Shown piece by piece: positions 1-11,400 of a DNA stretch of 64,000 bases. The position numbers and the translations under genes are program-made. Where the stretch lies: NCBI GenBank assembly GCA_917880885.1, contig OU862927.1:35863571-35927570 (forward strand). The letters are read 5' to 3'. The notes under the pieces were generated by a model that was not told where the DNA came from, did not search any database, and worked only from the letters and a program-made list of their open reading frames with translations. Positions within the stretch are counted from its first letter, which is position 1, and each line of letters begins with the position of its first letter. Source of the stretch: Limnephilus marmoratus (taxonomy: Eukaryota > Arthropoda > Insecta > Trichoptera > Limnephilidae).

Positions 1-203
1 CGTTGTATTGCTCTAGCGGGGCGCGATGACAGCGTGAAAACATTTTTCGAAAAGAAATAGCATTATATCTTAGTCAAAAGATAGCAAGGAGCACTGCTTT
101 TTACCTTTTGTCGGTCATCACGGAGCAAATTTGCCTTCCCGCAAGTTCGCGCCGGTGATACTCTGGTGAATTACTAGTTTTATGAAGAACGTAAAATATC
201 TAA
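1..203. other. No feature recognised
   Basis: No reading frame, tRNA-like fold or repeat end can be supported here. It borders a decayed retrotransposon fragment. Confidence 0.3.
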
Positions 204-745
204 CTAACCATCACGCCGTTTCTCCGCAGGGGTTTTTCTCATTCCTGAGAGGAATGACCGCCAAACAACTCGATCTTGGCACACACTCCTTGCCTCACTC
301 ACATTCATACATCGTCTCAAACATACTCTTCTTTTATTCTGACTTTTGACATGGCCCGACTCAAGTATCTGATTCACTTGATCTTGCCATGTCTTCCCCG
401 GGCGTCCCCAACATCTTCCACCATTCACATTTTGGCATATATTCTCCTTACACTACTTTCTTCGTTCATTCGCTCTACTTGCCCAAACCATCTGAGGGTC
501 CCCTTCTTAATCTTACTCATTATCTCATTATGCTTACATCAGCCTTACATTATTTGCGGATCTCCACATTTCTCTCACGATCATACATAGTTTCACCACA
601 TATACGCCTCAGGGATCTCATTTCAACAGCATTCAGTTTACTTTCATCCTTCCTCTGCCGGTTCCATGGCTCACTGCTATACAAGGACTCCACTGTTCGT
701 AAGTTTCAAATTTATCGTAAATATCTTACACGGTTCTCATAAAGC
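204..745 (-). pseudogene. RTE-like endonuclease/reverse transcriptase, C-terminal fragment
   Basis: Read on the minus strand in shifting frames, this gives the tail of an insect endonuclease-reverse transcriptase polyprotein. An upstream stretch resembles NAVEMRSLRRICG, and the end reads GRPGKTWQDQVNQ, then a stretch ending in DRVVWRSFLSG. The catalytic RT core is absent and frameshifts break the frame, so this is a dead 5'-truncated copy. A second decayed copy of the same family lies at 7206-7570 and a plus-strand relative at 40978-41280. The clade is inferred from the C-terminal pattern only. Confidence 0.6.
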
Positions 746-912
746 CGACAAAGATATCACTCATGTCAAATACATTATTATTAGCTACATAAAGATAAGA
801 CTTCTCGCTCGCAATAAACAATAGCATGTTAATGTACACACGCCCGGCTACTTAAACACATGATTCCTTAACTCCGTAACGTTCCACTATTCCACCGAGT
901 ACGGCGAGTTCA

Positions 913-1140
913 GCTGAATCAACTCTCGGCATTGAATCAGCAGGAGTCAAATTGAGTTTGGTTCCGGCCGATTCAACGACTCCGGCGGAGCGCCACAATG
1001 AGTTTGGTTCGGCGAGTCCGGCGGAATCAACTCTGGCATTGAATCAGCAAGAGCCAAACTGAGTTTGATTCCGGCCGATTCAACGACTCCGGCGGAACGC
1101 CACAATGAGTTTGATTCGGTGAGTCCGGTGGAATCGCCGG
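913..1140. repeat. Two tandem ~107 bp repeat units
   Basis: Two neighbouring copies starting CATTGAATCAGCA (about 930 and 1037) share most bases through GATTCAACGACTCCGGCGGA and CGCCACAATGAGTTTG. The repeat is GC-rich compared with the flanks. No coding role is apparent. Confidence 0.6.
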
Positions 1141-1369
1141 AATCAAAGGAGCGAGTCCAGTGAATCGAGTCCACTCAGTCGAATATAGGTCCGGAATTGA
1201 TTCCGTAAAATGAGTGAATCAACCCACTTCTACACCAAACTGAAGCTTGCGGTTAAAACTTGAACTAGCATACCCAGCTGCTTGCGGTGTACCAACTTAA
1301 GGATAACTCAGAAGCGTAGTTCTCAATTTATGACGCAGCCAGTAGCTACTTGCTACAAGGTCTCTTAGA

Positions 1370-1700
1370 AATCGTTGTGTCTCCCTTATTATCATAGTGA
1401 GAAATGTGATATAAACGGTGTTAGAAAAAGAAAACACCACGCATTCAAGCCCAAAAGCTAACTACAAAAGAAGTAAAATGTACACCCTTATGAAACCAAA
1501 GTTTCGAATCGCAATTTGAAATTAATTTAGGAAACTTTGTAATATTTATCAACTTATTATTTTTACATGGAATGACAAAAAAAAGTGAGGTGACAATAAC
1601 GTTATAATGCATTTGTCTAATAAAATATTTATGTATTTTTTTTAAATTATCAGTATTTTACTTAGAAAAAACGTAAAGTGAGCTATTTTAAAAGCTTTTT
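1370..1700 (-). repeat. Dispersed AT-rich repeat (family B), inverted copy
   Basis: The text TCTCCCTTATTATCATAGTGAGAAATGTGAT, with nearby gaaaacaccacgc and gtgaggtgacaataacgtta, matches in inverse orientation a longer repeat at 43020-43625. Related pieces lie at 2440-2710, 34700-34830, 37200-37345 and 54390-54620. No protein is encoded. The class (MITE or SINE-like) is not determined. Confidence 0.45.
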
Positions 1701-1799
1701 TATGTCTACGTGAAAAATTTTTATATTTAAAAAATTAATGCGTGTTTCGATTTATAAATTTTGAAAAAGTATTTTATCAGATATGATTTTAGATTTTCA

Positions 1800-2400
1800 C
1801 GGCCAAAAGTATTTTTGTTATTTGTTTTTGGGGTGTTATGCTGTGTTGCGCTACCTTCTCCTTTAGCCAACGTTTCGGACAGCGTTACAGTGTCCATCAT
1901 CAGGGTAGATGTGTAAATGTTAGTGGTCAAATGCGTGCTTAAGTACTTCGAAGCAATACCGTGTTGCCAGCTCCGCTCCACTGCGAGCTGGCATTACAGT
2001 ATACTTCAAGGTGGTTTTCTGCATTTAGCTTTGGTGTAGCCGTCAATTACCGGATACCAAGAACTGTTGAGCTTAGCTCCGTCGTCTCTATTAATGTTAA
2101 TAGGATTTTTATGAATTTCAATTGCCTCTGTAATTAGGCGTGCTCTATAAGTTTTGGGTCTTCCCAGGACTTCAGGTACAAATCCAAAGTAAGGGCCGAT
2201 TTCAATTAAATGCTCGGCGATTGCCGATTTGTCAGGGTGGCCAAGTTTACACGCTCGAAAGTGTTCTGATATCCTTTTGGAGATCGTCCGCTCTGTCTGG
2301 CCCACATAGACCTTATCACATCCGGAACAGCTGAATTTACATACTTCATCTGTTTCCAGAAGAAACTTGGTCTTTGCAGACCTCAGTAGGTATTGTATTT
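1800..2400 (-). pseudogene. Penelope-like element, GIY-YIG endonuclease end
   Basis: The minus strand reads CDKVYVGQTERTISKR, then SAIAEHLIEIG, then TEAIEIHKNPININRDDG and SWYPVI. This is the canonical C-terminal GIY-YIG nuclease of Penelope-like retroelements, including the Y-x-G-Q-T core, the following Arg, and the EAIEI...N.NR..G tail. The reverse transcriptase is missing, so this is a 5'-truncated copy. Downstream on the same strand (about 1810-1900) is the 3' sequence containing gatggacactgtaacgctgt and ccgaaacgttgg, often seen near PLE ends. The nuclease part is intact over about 100 codons, but the element cannot be autonomous. Confidence 0.8.
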
Positions 2401-2439
2401 TGGTTGTTGTTGTTATAAGTGTTAACCCCTCAGGCCTCG

Positions 2440-2710
2440 GGCATATTTTGTCAGAAGATCAAAATATTTCCGCTTTGCAATTAAATCCAAATTAATGATA
2501 TAATTCAAAAAGTATCCGAAAACTAAAAACTGTTTTGGAAAGGTGAGGAAATATGCTCTAAATTTTTTTAATTCGAAATAAACATATAATTTTTGAAATA
2601 CAAAAACTTTGAATGCAAACATAAAAATCATTTTAAAAATGGCACACCTCAAGTTTTTACTAATTTTATTAGATAAATCTACTACAAAAGTCATTTCACT
2701 TTACTTTTTT
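2440..2710 (+). repeat. Dispersed AT-rich repeat (family B), fragment
   Basis: It shares the text TATCCGAAAACTAAAAACTG and an AT-rich block ending in ATGGC(A/T)CAC with 43150-43290. It is non-coding; its short minus-strand open frame is a chance AT-rich frame. Confidence 0.45.
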
Positions 2711-2757
2711 CTCGTTTCATGTTTAAATAATTAACAAAAAATCTCAAAGTTTCATAT

Positions 2758-2955
2758 AGCATCGACATTTTTAGTAATAACCTAAAGAAATGATATGAAG
2801 TAACACGTACGATCGATTATTAATATGAGATTATGGAATGTATTGGGAGCATCTCCTATCCTTTTCCTCTTTCTCTCGCCTTACCATAACCCATAATTTA
2901 TTTTATGATATTAAAACTTCACTTCCAATGAACTTTAGCACAAGAAACTTCTGTG
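2758..2955 (+). repeat. Dispersed repeat, inverse copy at 27185-27395
   Basis: The sequence running through GACATTTTTAGTAATAACCT, the gtacgatcgatt block and GGAGCATCTCCTATCCTTTT is found reverse-complemented at 27185-27395. This marks a repeat of about 200 bp present twice in the window. Confidence 0.6.
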
Positions 2956-3239
2956 GCTTGTCTTCAGTTCACTTGTATATTTATCACTGTCTACGTTGGC
3001 GTGATAAAAAAATGGGGGTCCACAAGTTGTAAGTCGGGGTCCATGAAAATCTATCTGGTTTCCATAGTAAATAACAAAAATGTTGGCTTGGCTTTACCTA
3101 TCAAAGTAGGCAGATAATACACAAAAAAATTAAGGGAGCAAAAAAATCAATTGTTGCAATTAACACAATTGTGCAACGAATATGATGAAGATTTCCAATG
3201 ATTGCTGTTACATACTGAAGTACGCTGATTGTTGAAAGC

Positions 3240-3890
3240 TACATGTTAACAAGATTTCTCATTTTTTAATTCAGTTTTAGAATTTTTGGAAACTAAAGAT
3301 CCAGATTCAAAAGAAAACCTGATCAAATTGTAAGCAGACATTGCATGTTTGACAGATTTGTTCAAAAAATTTACTGACATTAACTTGCAGTTACAAGGGG
3401 ACAGCTTAAATTTAATAAAAACAGAGGGTGTAATTTCGGCTTTCCTTGGAAAATGAAGCAAAATATTAGTCGGCGCAAATTCTCCCAGTTTCCAAACTTG
3501 TCACAGGGAATGTCTTGATGAGGATATTCAGACATACATTCAACATTTAAATGCCCTCCACGATAACTTCAAAAATAGATTTGAAGATATACTGACAATG
3601 GAAATACCACCATGGATCATAAATCCATTTGATGAAACGGAAGTGGCGAATGTGGTATTACAAGAGGAATAACTCGAGCTTAGCAACAATAGGGAGCTGG
3701 AAGTGAAATTTTAAAAAAGGCTCTTAAAATTTTGGCGGCAGGCATAAATCCCGAAAAATATCCTGGGCTGTGAAGAAAAAAAGGCGCAGATTGAACATCA
3801 CAGAACGGGGAGACTTAAACCTATTCTTCACAAAACTGAAGCCAAATATTGTTAATTTGTTTTTAATCCACCAAGTACATCCCTCCCATT
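3240..3890 (+). pseudogene. hAT transposase relic (GTF2IRD2/ZBED-like), C-terminal part
   Basis: Across three plus-strand frames with several stops, the pieces follow the order of hAT-derived GTF2IRD2-like/ZBED-like proteins. A coiled LQGDSLNLIKT-like stretch is followed by TYIQHLNALHDNFKNRFED, then EIPPWIINPFDETEVAN, and finally LNITERGDLNLFFTKLKPNI. The last piece is the conserved segment near the dimerisation end of these transposases. No frame is open for more than about 70 codons, so it is long dead. Confidence 0.6.
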
Positions 3891-4229
3891 AAAATTATGA
3901 CTATTTTTTTTTAATTATTGACTTGCGTGTTGAAGTTACGGTACGTTATTAATGTTTAATTTTAATTCTATTAAGTCTGTAATCATATTATTTTAATAAA
4001 TAGAATACAAGTAAATGTACTATTTTTGTCTTTATTTTACCACTCCGAAATTAGGGTTGGAACTCAGCCACGATCTCCATCGTTAGATCTAATCTTCACA
4101 TTTTTTGATGAGTTTTGGGAATATGGTAGAAATTTTGCAGCAAGGGTCCACTGAAACCAGTAAAAATTTGAAGGTGGTCTACGAGAAAAAAAAGTTTGGG
4201 AACCTCTGATTAAGATCATATTTCTTACA

Positions 4230-5000
4230 ATTTATTTATTTATTTATTTGAGACACAAACAGGATATTTATATAACATTTTTGTGGGTAGTATATAATAA
4301 ATTAAAATACAAATATAAGTATCCCTAGATTTGTGTCTGCATTATTCACATATGCATTTTCACAGAAGCAAACTCTTGAAAAACAACGCAAGTATTATTT
4401 ATACATAACTTGAAAACTTAAATACAAAATTGAAATACATAATAATAACAAGTATACAATATTTATAAAGTATTTACTGAAAAGTATCTAATGTAACTTT
4501 TTTTTTTTTTAAGTGCACAAATTGTGGAGATATTTTTTGAAATATTTTATATTATTTGCAAAAATATCTATGGAACTGTGTATTTTGACAAGATCGTTGT
4601 ATGATCGAGACATTCTAGATATAGGATTAAAATATCCAGTATTATTTGTAAAAATTTCAGTCCAAAATATGTTAAGGGTTCTTGTAGATTTGGGCCTGGC
4701 GTATAACTTAATTTGGTTGACTAAGTTACTGTCTACACGATTATTCACAATTTTATAGAGCATTAAGAGGTCATTTATGTTTCGTCTTTTAACTAGACTC
4801 TCTAATTTGAAATATGTAAGTCTTTGTTCATACCCGTCTAGAAGATGGTGGACACCTGATCGGTAAGACAAAATCCGTGTAAATTTTCTTTGGACTGATT
4901 CGAGTCTAGATACCTGTGTAATATAATGTGGATTCCAGACTGTTGACCCGTACTCAAGAACACTTCGGATTACAATGATAGTAAGGTAGACACAACCTTA
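4230..5000 (-). pseudogene. CR1/Jockey-like reverse transcriptase, C-terminal fragment
   Basis: The minus strand encodes SVLEYGSTVWNPHYITQV and RLESVQRKFTRIL, then the region ending in NINDLLMLYKIVNNRVDS. This is the standard thumb and C-terminal stretch of CR1/Jockey-type non-LTR polymerases. The frame is open for 120 codons (4509-4871) and can be extended upstream to about 4990 without the RT core. A TATTTATTTATTTATTT tail at 4228-4250 is a plausible 3' end. The fragment lies just downstream of the last ZNHIT2 exon on the same strand. Confidence 0.75.
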
Positions 5001-5061
5001 TGAGACCTGTATGAGTTGTTCTCAAAAGCAAACAAATTAGCCTGAGAGGTTAATTATATTT

Positions 5062-5409
5062 TTAAAACACTAAATCATATCTAACCTCACTACTATAATC
5101 TTTCAAGTATGACAGGTAATACTCTATTTTCCTTAAGCTAGCATTTATTTTATCTTTGGCAATGGTTGGTAAATTCATAAGATTGTGATCTACAAAACGT
5201 TGGGAGAATTCTCCCATAGTTTTTCTATCATTAACATGGCCGTTGGACCCTTTGTTTGACTTCTTGAGGTCTGTGAAGAGGGCGTGGAGATCTGATAATG
5301 CGCAACTCATATAGAATATTCTGTTGCAAACTTCTGGACCGTTCAGCAGGCATTTCAGGTCATGCAGCATGGTGCTCTTAGTTTCTGCGTCGCTCATGAT
5401 GGATGGGTT
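5062..5409 (-). CDS. ZNHIT2: ZNHIT2 coding exon 4 (last)
   Basis: Acceptor TTGATTTCAG ends at 5410 and the frame reads NPSIMSDAETKSTMLHDL through ALSDLHALFTDLKKS to stop TAA at 5062-5064. Phase 0 matches exon 3. No further splice donor is convincing before the stop. Confidence 0.88.
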   Translation of the reverse strand, partial: NPSIMSDAETKSTMLHDLKCLLNGPEVCNRIFYMSCALSDLHALFTDLKKSNKGSNGHVNDRKTMGEFSQRFVDHNLMNLPTIAKDKINASLRKIEYYLSYLKDYSSEVRYDLVF

Positions 5410-8400
5410 CTGAAATCAAAAAAAAAAATTAAATGTTGCAAAGAGGAATACAGATATACCTACATATTTTTTTTGTATTTCTTGGGCATTAACCGTGTAA
5501 AAATTACTAGACATTTGGTTTTGAATCATTTTATTTTACCGTTAGGGGCCATCCATTAATTACGTCACACGAATTTCATGATTTTTTGGTAAGTTTTTCG
5601 TTTAAATTTAAATTTTGCATTTTAACACTTTAGATTTTTACATGTGACGTCGCAGAGCTGATGGCCCCCCATGCCCCTTGTCACACAATGTCACAATTCT
5701 TTACTCCCCTCCCCCCCCCCTGCCTTTAAGGTGTGACGTAATTTATGGATGGCGCCTTATTGACAATGTTTCCTTGTTTTTCCTAGCATTTCAATTTAAT
5801 TTTTATTTTTTAACTTTTTTCCTTTTTTACGTCAACCAAAGGTTAAAAAAAACTTTTGGAGCCAGGTTAATGCTTTGACGTATTTTAAAAGAAATTTAAC
5901 ATCTGATATTAATCCTCTAGCGACACATTTTTTTCAAATTTTACCAAAAAATTCCAACTTTAAACTTGATTTTTTTTTTTACATTAGCACCACATAGGAT
6001 GCCCCGAGGTAAATAATTCCCCTCAGGGCCGATAACATCTTTGGGGATGCTGTGAAGAGGGTCTCTTGAGGAAAGGAAGGAGATGAAGGTCTGGGAAGGA
6101 AAAGGTATGAGGGTGGGTATTAATCTAGGGGTCAGTGTCTCCAGGAGTGACGGATGTATGAATCCATTCCTCCCACTGCGGTGCAAGGCGATATTCAGAG
6201 AGTCCTGCTGGAGAGGTCAAAAGGTTTCCTTCAACTAGTATCTCCCGATCTGGCTTGCCACGCAGCTGGTGGGCAGATGCAGCTACCAGCAAGATCCGGA
6301 CAAACCTCACACCATGAACCCGGGCATCCTTGCTAAAACACCCAGCAGTACTTCAAAACTCAAATCAAAAAAAGATACCACAGAATCGGCTCCAAATATA
6401 ATGCAGTTCACCAGTTTTCAGCGGTTTAGTGTAGTCTACGTCTTCAGACGGGGAGAGACCCTAACTGTTTAATAGTTGGATTAACAAGGTTTTTTCTTAC
6501 ATTGATACACTCTTGCAGGACAGACTCTATGGCTGTGTCGGAGTCCTGGAAGTTGGCTCCGCTGCTGAGGTTGATACAGATGGAGTGTGCGCAGGAGGCG
6601 GCCTCAGAGACAAAGGCGCGATGCTCCCCGTTGAAGAGACGCACGCTGAACACATAGGCACACAGCACATTCAGCAGATTGTACTTTACGCAGGCGGCAG
6701 GCTTTTGTTTCTGGAAATAAATCAATCAGAATGAGAATTGATACATATATGTCAAGCATTACATGGGTGTCTGTAAATCATTTAAAACATTTTTAAAATT
6801 TAATTTTTCACATTACATCTTTGGGGATGTTGTATGGAGGTAAGTAAAGTAGGTAGAGATAGTTCTAGGAAGGAAAAAGATAACATGGGTGGGTAGGATT
6901 TGCGGGTCGGTGTGTCCAGGAGTGGCATATGAATCTATCCCTCGCACTGCAAGGCTCCGGCTGAAGAGGTCGAAGGGTCTCCCTCTACCGGCCTCTTCCG
7001 ATCCAGTTTGCCACACAGCAACCTGGATAAACCCTGCTCTATGAACCCGGGCACCTCTGCCAAGTTTCCAAACGTAGCACTTAGGGTAACTCATGCCAGA
7101 GGTGTTAATGAATGGTTCAATGGCTGTACCTACACCCACCTCACTAAATTGATTGCTGATGCTAACTAACAACATAACCAGATTGCCGTTTATCTGAAAG
7201 GGTAGGCAGATACACTCCTTGCTTCATAAATACTCTTCCGTTATTCTGACTCTTGACATGACCCGATTCAAGTATTTGATTCACTAGATCGCTTTATGTC
7301 TTCCTCGGGTGTCCCCGACAACTTCTACTTTGGCGTCATATATTCTACTTACACTCCTTACTTCGTTCATTCGCTCTATATGTCTAAATCATCTAAGTAT
7401 CCCTTCCTAATTATTATTTAGTGTTTACATCATCAGCCTTGCATTCTTTCCCGATATCTACATTATTGTAAAGCGGTTACCATGCGTAAGTCTTTGAGAT
7501 CCCATTTCTAGAGCATTTGGTCTGCTTTCATCCTTCCTCCACCTGATCCATGCCTCCCTGCCATACATCAGGGTTGCTGCTATCTGTGATAGTTCTAACT
7601 ACATATCATAGATGGCTCTAATGCTAGTAACTCATTAAGCTCATGGGTTGTTGATATCTGTGATAGTTCTGTAGCGGTCACTTAACCCACTCTGCGAAAT
7701 CTACCGCTGCGCCACTGACCTCCACGGAACTCGCTGGAAACACATACTACGGCATACCTACCTTCAGCGTAGTACCAACGGCCGCCTAGGAATAATAATT
7801 CCGCCACCTACGCGAAAGGCCTAGAACGTACGGCTGTACCGTACAAATGCCCGCAGAAAGTTCGAGCGATATCTCACCTTTGCGTGAATTCACGGCATTA
7901 CCTACCGTGAGAGTAACTACTTGCCCGGCCGGCAGAGTATATAAGCAAGCGCGAGCCGCATACAGCTCAGTCTCAAGTCTAGTTTTTCATTCATTGGTCG
8001 ACTCACATACACCGGGCAGTGATTCAGTGTCGCTACGCAATATCCGCCCACGCGGGCTGATAGCGCTCTCGCAGCAAGTGATTCAACGCATATCCAGTGT
8101 GACTTCAGGAACATCTTCATAACACCTTCGAGGACTCCATCTCCAACTACCATCTCGACATGAGATGCCAAGCAACCAGCAACCGGCAACAAGCCAGCAA
8201 CCAGCATCCTGCAACGAGCAGCAACCAGCAACCGGCAACGCGCCAGCAACCAGCATCCTGCAATGAGCAGCAACCAGCAACCTGCAAAGCGCCAGCAACC
8301 AGCATCCTCATCGCCTCTCAAGTTGAGTTGCTATCATTAGAGCCTGTGCTACGTAGATAGAACTTTAGGGAGCGGTCTTGATCGGTAGAGAGAAATGAAA

Positions 8401-11400
8401 GGCGTCAGTCGGTGTAGTGAGTCAGTCTTTATTGTGGCTACGTAGCGAGGGTCGAAGCGGAGCGGAGTGACAGTGGTGCCATTAGTGATGCTGCTGCGTG
8501 ATGATGAGTGAAGAAGGTCAGGAGACTACGGCGGTGAAGATCACAGGTCTTCAGGGAGCCGGCGTGTTGCTCTACACCATGGCGGTGTAGAAGTGACCTT
8601 GGACCAGGCGGTCGACCGTCGTCGTGTTGACGAGGTATGGCGGCTGCGTGTGCCTTTGAGTCATTAATGACCTATGCCACATAGAATGTGAAGGAGAAAT
8701 CATCAGTTTTGCGGATGATACTGTTTTCCTAATAAATGGGAATAATTGGACAGAAACATTTAAGACACACTTAATAGGATTAAAAAATGGCTAGACTACT
8801 ATTCACTTACACTTAATGCTAATAAAACCATATTCATCACTTTCAAAATAAAAAAAACTCTGAAGAAAACCTGAACTTGAAAATCCATAGCCCACATCGC
8901 TTAAATGAGAATTGTAATTGTCCCTCATTAGAAAACGTTGACCATATAACGTATCTGGGTCTAAAAATTGACCAAAACTTAAAATGGACTGAACACATTA
9001 CGTATTTAAATAATAAAATTTAAAAAAAAAGTTATTTTTTCAAAACTATCAGGAATGTCCTTATTAAAAAAGACTTAATCGAGATTTACATGACTCTCTG
9101 CCAATCACTGTTAGAATACGGTATTATCGGATGGGGCAGTGCAAATAAAAACTTACTAAATCCACTAATCAAAACTCAAAAAGCCATAATGAAAATTATA
9201 CTGAAAGTTCCTGTAAGAACCAGCACTGACGAAATCTTCAACAATCTTAACATCATGTCAATTAAACAACTATATTCTAAAACTATACTCATTTACATTC
9301 ATAAGTACAAAACCCAAGAAATAACAACTAATACGTACATTAGAAACACTAGATCTCATGGTCAAAAACTTATCCAACAAGTAACTACTAACACAACATT
9401 TGGGCAAAAAAGCTTCTTATATTATGGCATTAAACTCAACAATAAAATACCACTCTCACTCAAAAACCTCAACATTATAACATTTAAATTTCAAATACAA
9501 AGCTGGATACTAAATATAGGGAGATCAGAAATAGAAAATATACTGACATCAAATACAGACTAAAACCAAATCTAGTAAACTGAATTATAAAAAAGAAAAC
9601 TATCTTATTTACTTTATGATTATTTAAAAAAAAAATACTACATGATATGTGTTATGTCTAATTCATATTAATTTCTTATAATTAAATTATAATATGTAAA
9701 TGAAATCCTCAGCACGGGAGATCCCAGTGAGGATATCATTATCTCTACTTGTTACTAAGAAATGAAGACAATAAATCATTATTATTATTATTATTAAAAG
9801 AGTTTCTGGGTCTAAATAATGAAGACTACAAGACAATAAAGACAGTACTGAGGAAAAAGAAAATAAGGGAGGAATGCAGATCCTGCCAATGTCTGGAAAT
9901 TAAATAAAAAGGCACTTTCTAGATGAGAAAAGTGCGGAAGGCTAAAGTTCGGTTTATGGGGGAAATTCCTAAAAAATAAAACTAGTTATTTTTATACTAA
10001 TTTTGGGTCGGGGAATCCGAATCTGAAAGAATTAGGCGGCGGCAAGCAATATTAACTGAATTACACGACTTTAAAAATTTTTATACACATACAGGAAAAT
10101 AGCCATTTTGGAAGCATTTTGATCCCTAGAAAATCAAACTAGTTATTTTTATACTAACTATGGGCCGGGGAATCCGAATCTGAAAGAATTAGGCGGCGGC
10201 AAGCAATATTAACTGAATTACACGACTTTAAAATTTTCTATACACACACACATGAAAATATTCATTTCGGAAGCATTTTGACATACGTAGTACGAAGATC
10301 ATAGAAAAACAAGATAACATTGATGTTTTTACCACACAAAAATAAGTGTTGCCATTAAGCAGTAATATCAATAACGTAAAATAACATGTTTATATTTTAA
10401 GTACTTATTTTTTATAAATTTTACTCACTTTTGTATCACAAACCTTCTTCTTCAATGGCGCTACAGCCCATTTCGAGCCTTGGCCTCCTTCAAAATAAGC
10501 CTCCACCGCCCTCTGTCCTCGGCCGTCGTCTTCCAATCTGCAACATGGAGTAATCCTCTTGCATCCTTCCTGACATCATCCTCCCATCTCAGTCTAGGTC
10601 TGCCCGCCTTTCGTTTACCTCCCGGGTGTCCTGTCAGAACCTTCTTCGGTACTCGTGTGCTTGGCATTCGGTGCACATGTCCGGCCCATCTTAATCTTTG
10701 GAGTCTTAAATGGGTGGAGAGTCTGGGAGTTTGGTAAATATCATAGAGCTCATTATTGTGGCGGATTCTCCATGCCTCTCCCTCTCGCACCGCTCCTAAG
10801 ATTCTTCGAAGTACCTTTCTTTCGAAGATGTCCAGCCGTTCCGCTGACTTTGCTGTCAGTGTTCCCGCCTCACATCCATAGGCCAAGACCGTTCTGATAA
10901 TTGTTTTGTATAAGGTTATTTTGGTTTTCCTATGGACGTTTCGGGATTTGAACACTGGCAGCAACGCGAAGTAAGTTTTGTTAGCGGCTGTAATGCGCTT
11001 TCTTACTTCTACTGGGTCTTCATTGTCCTGCGTTATGATGGAGCCCAGGTAGGTAAACTCTTCGACCACTTCGAAATTATAATTGTCTTTGAATTTCACT
11101 TTGTCTTTTATTCTGCGATGAGGGGTTCTGGTTTGCATCATGATTTTTGTTTTATTTTCATTGATTTGCAAACCCACCTCTCTTGCCGCAGTCTCCAAAG
11201 GGTCAAACACTTCTCTTACAGCCTGTAGGGATCTTCCGACAATGTTAAGGTCATCTGCGTAGCCAACTATTTGATTGCTTCTGTAGCAGATGTTTGAGTC
11301 GGTACTGATCATTGTCTTCCTCACGACGTGCTCCAGTACAATATTGAAAAGGGTGGGTGCTAAGCCATCACCTTGTTTCAGCCCCTGGGAAACGTTAAAA

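Noticed and set aside
7917..8321. Repetitive Cys/Leu/Ala-rich minus-strand frame
   Set aside because: Encoded by the CAGCAACC minisatellite and its GC-rich flank; no domain or splice support.
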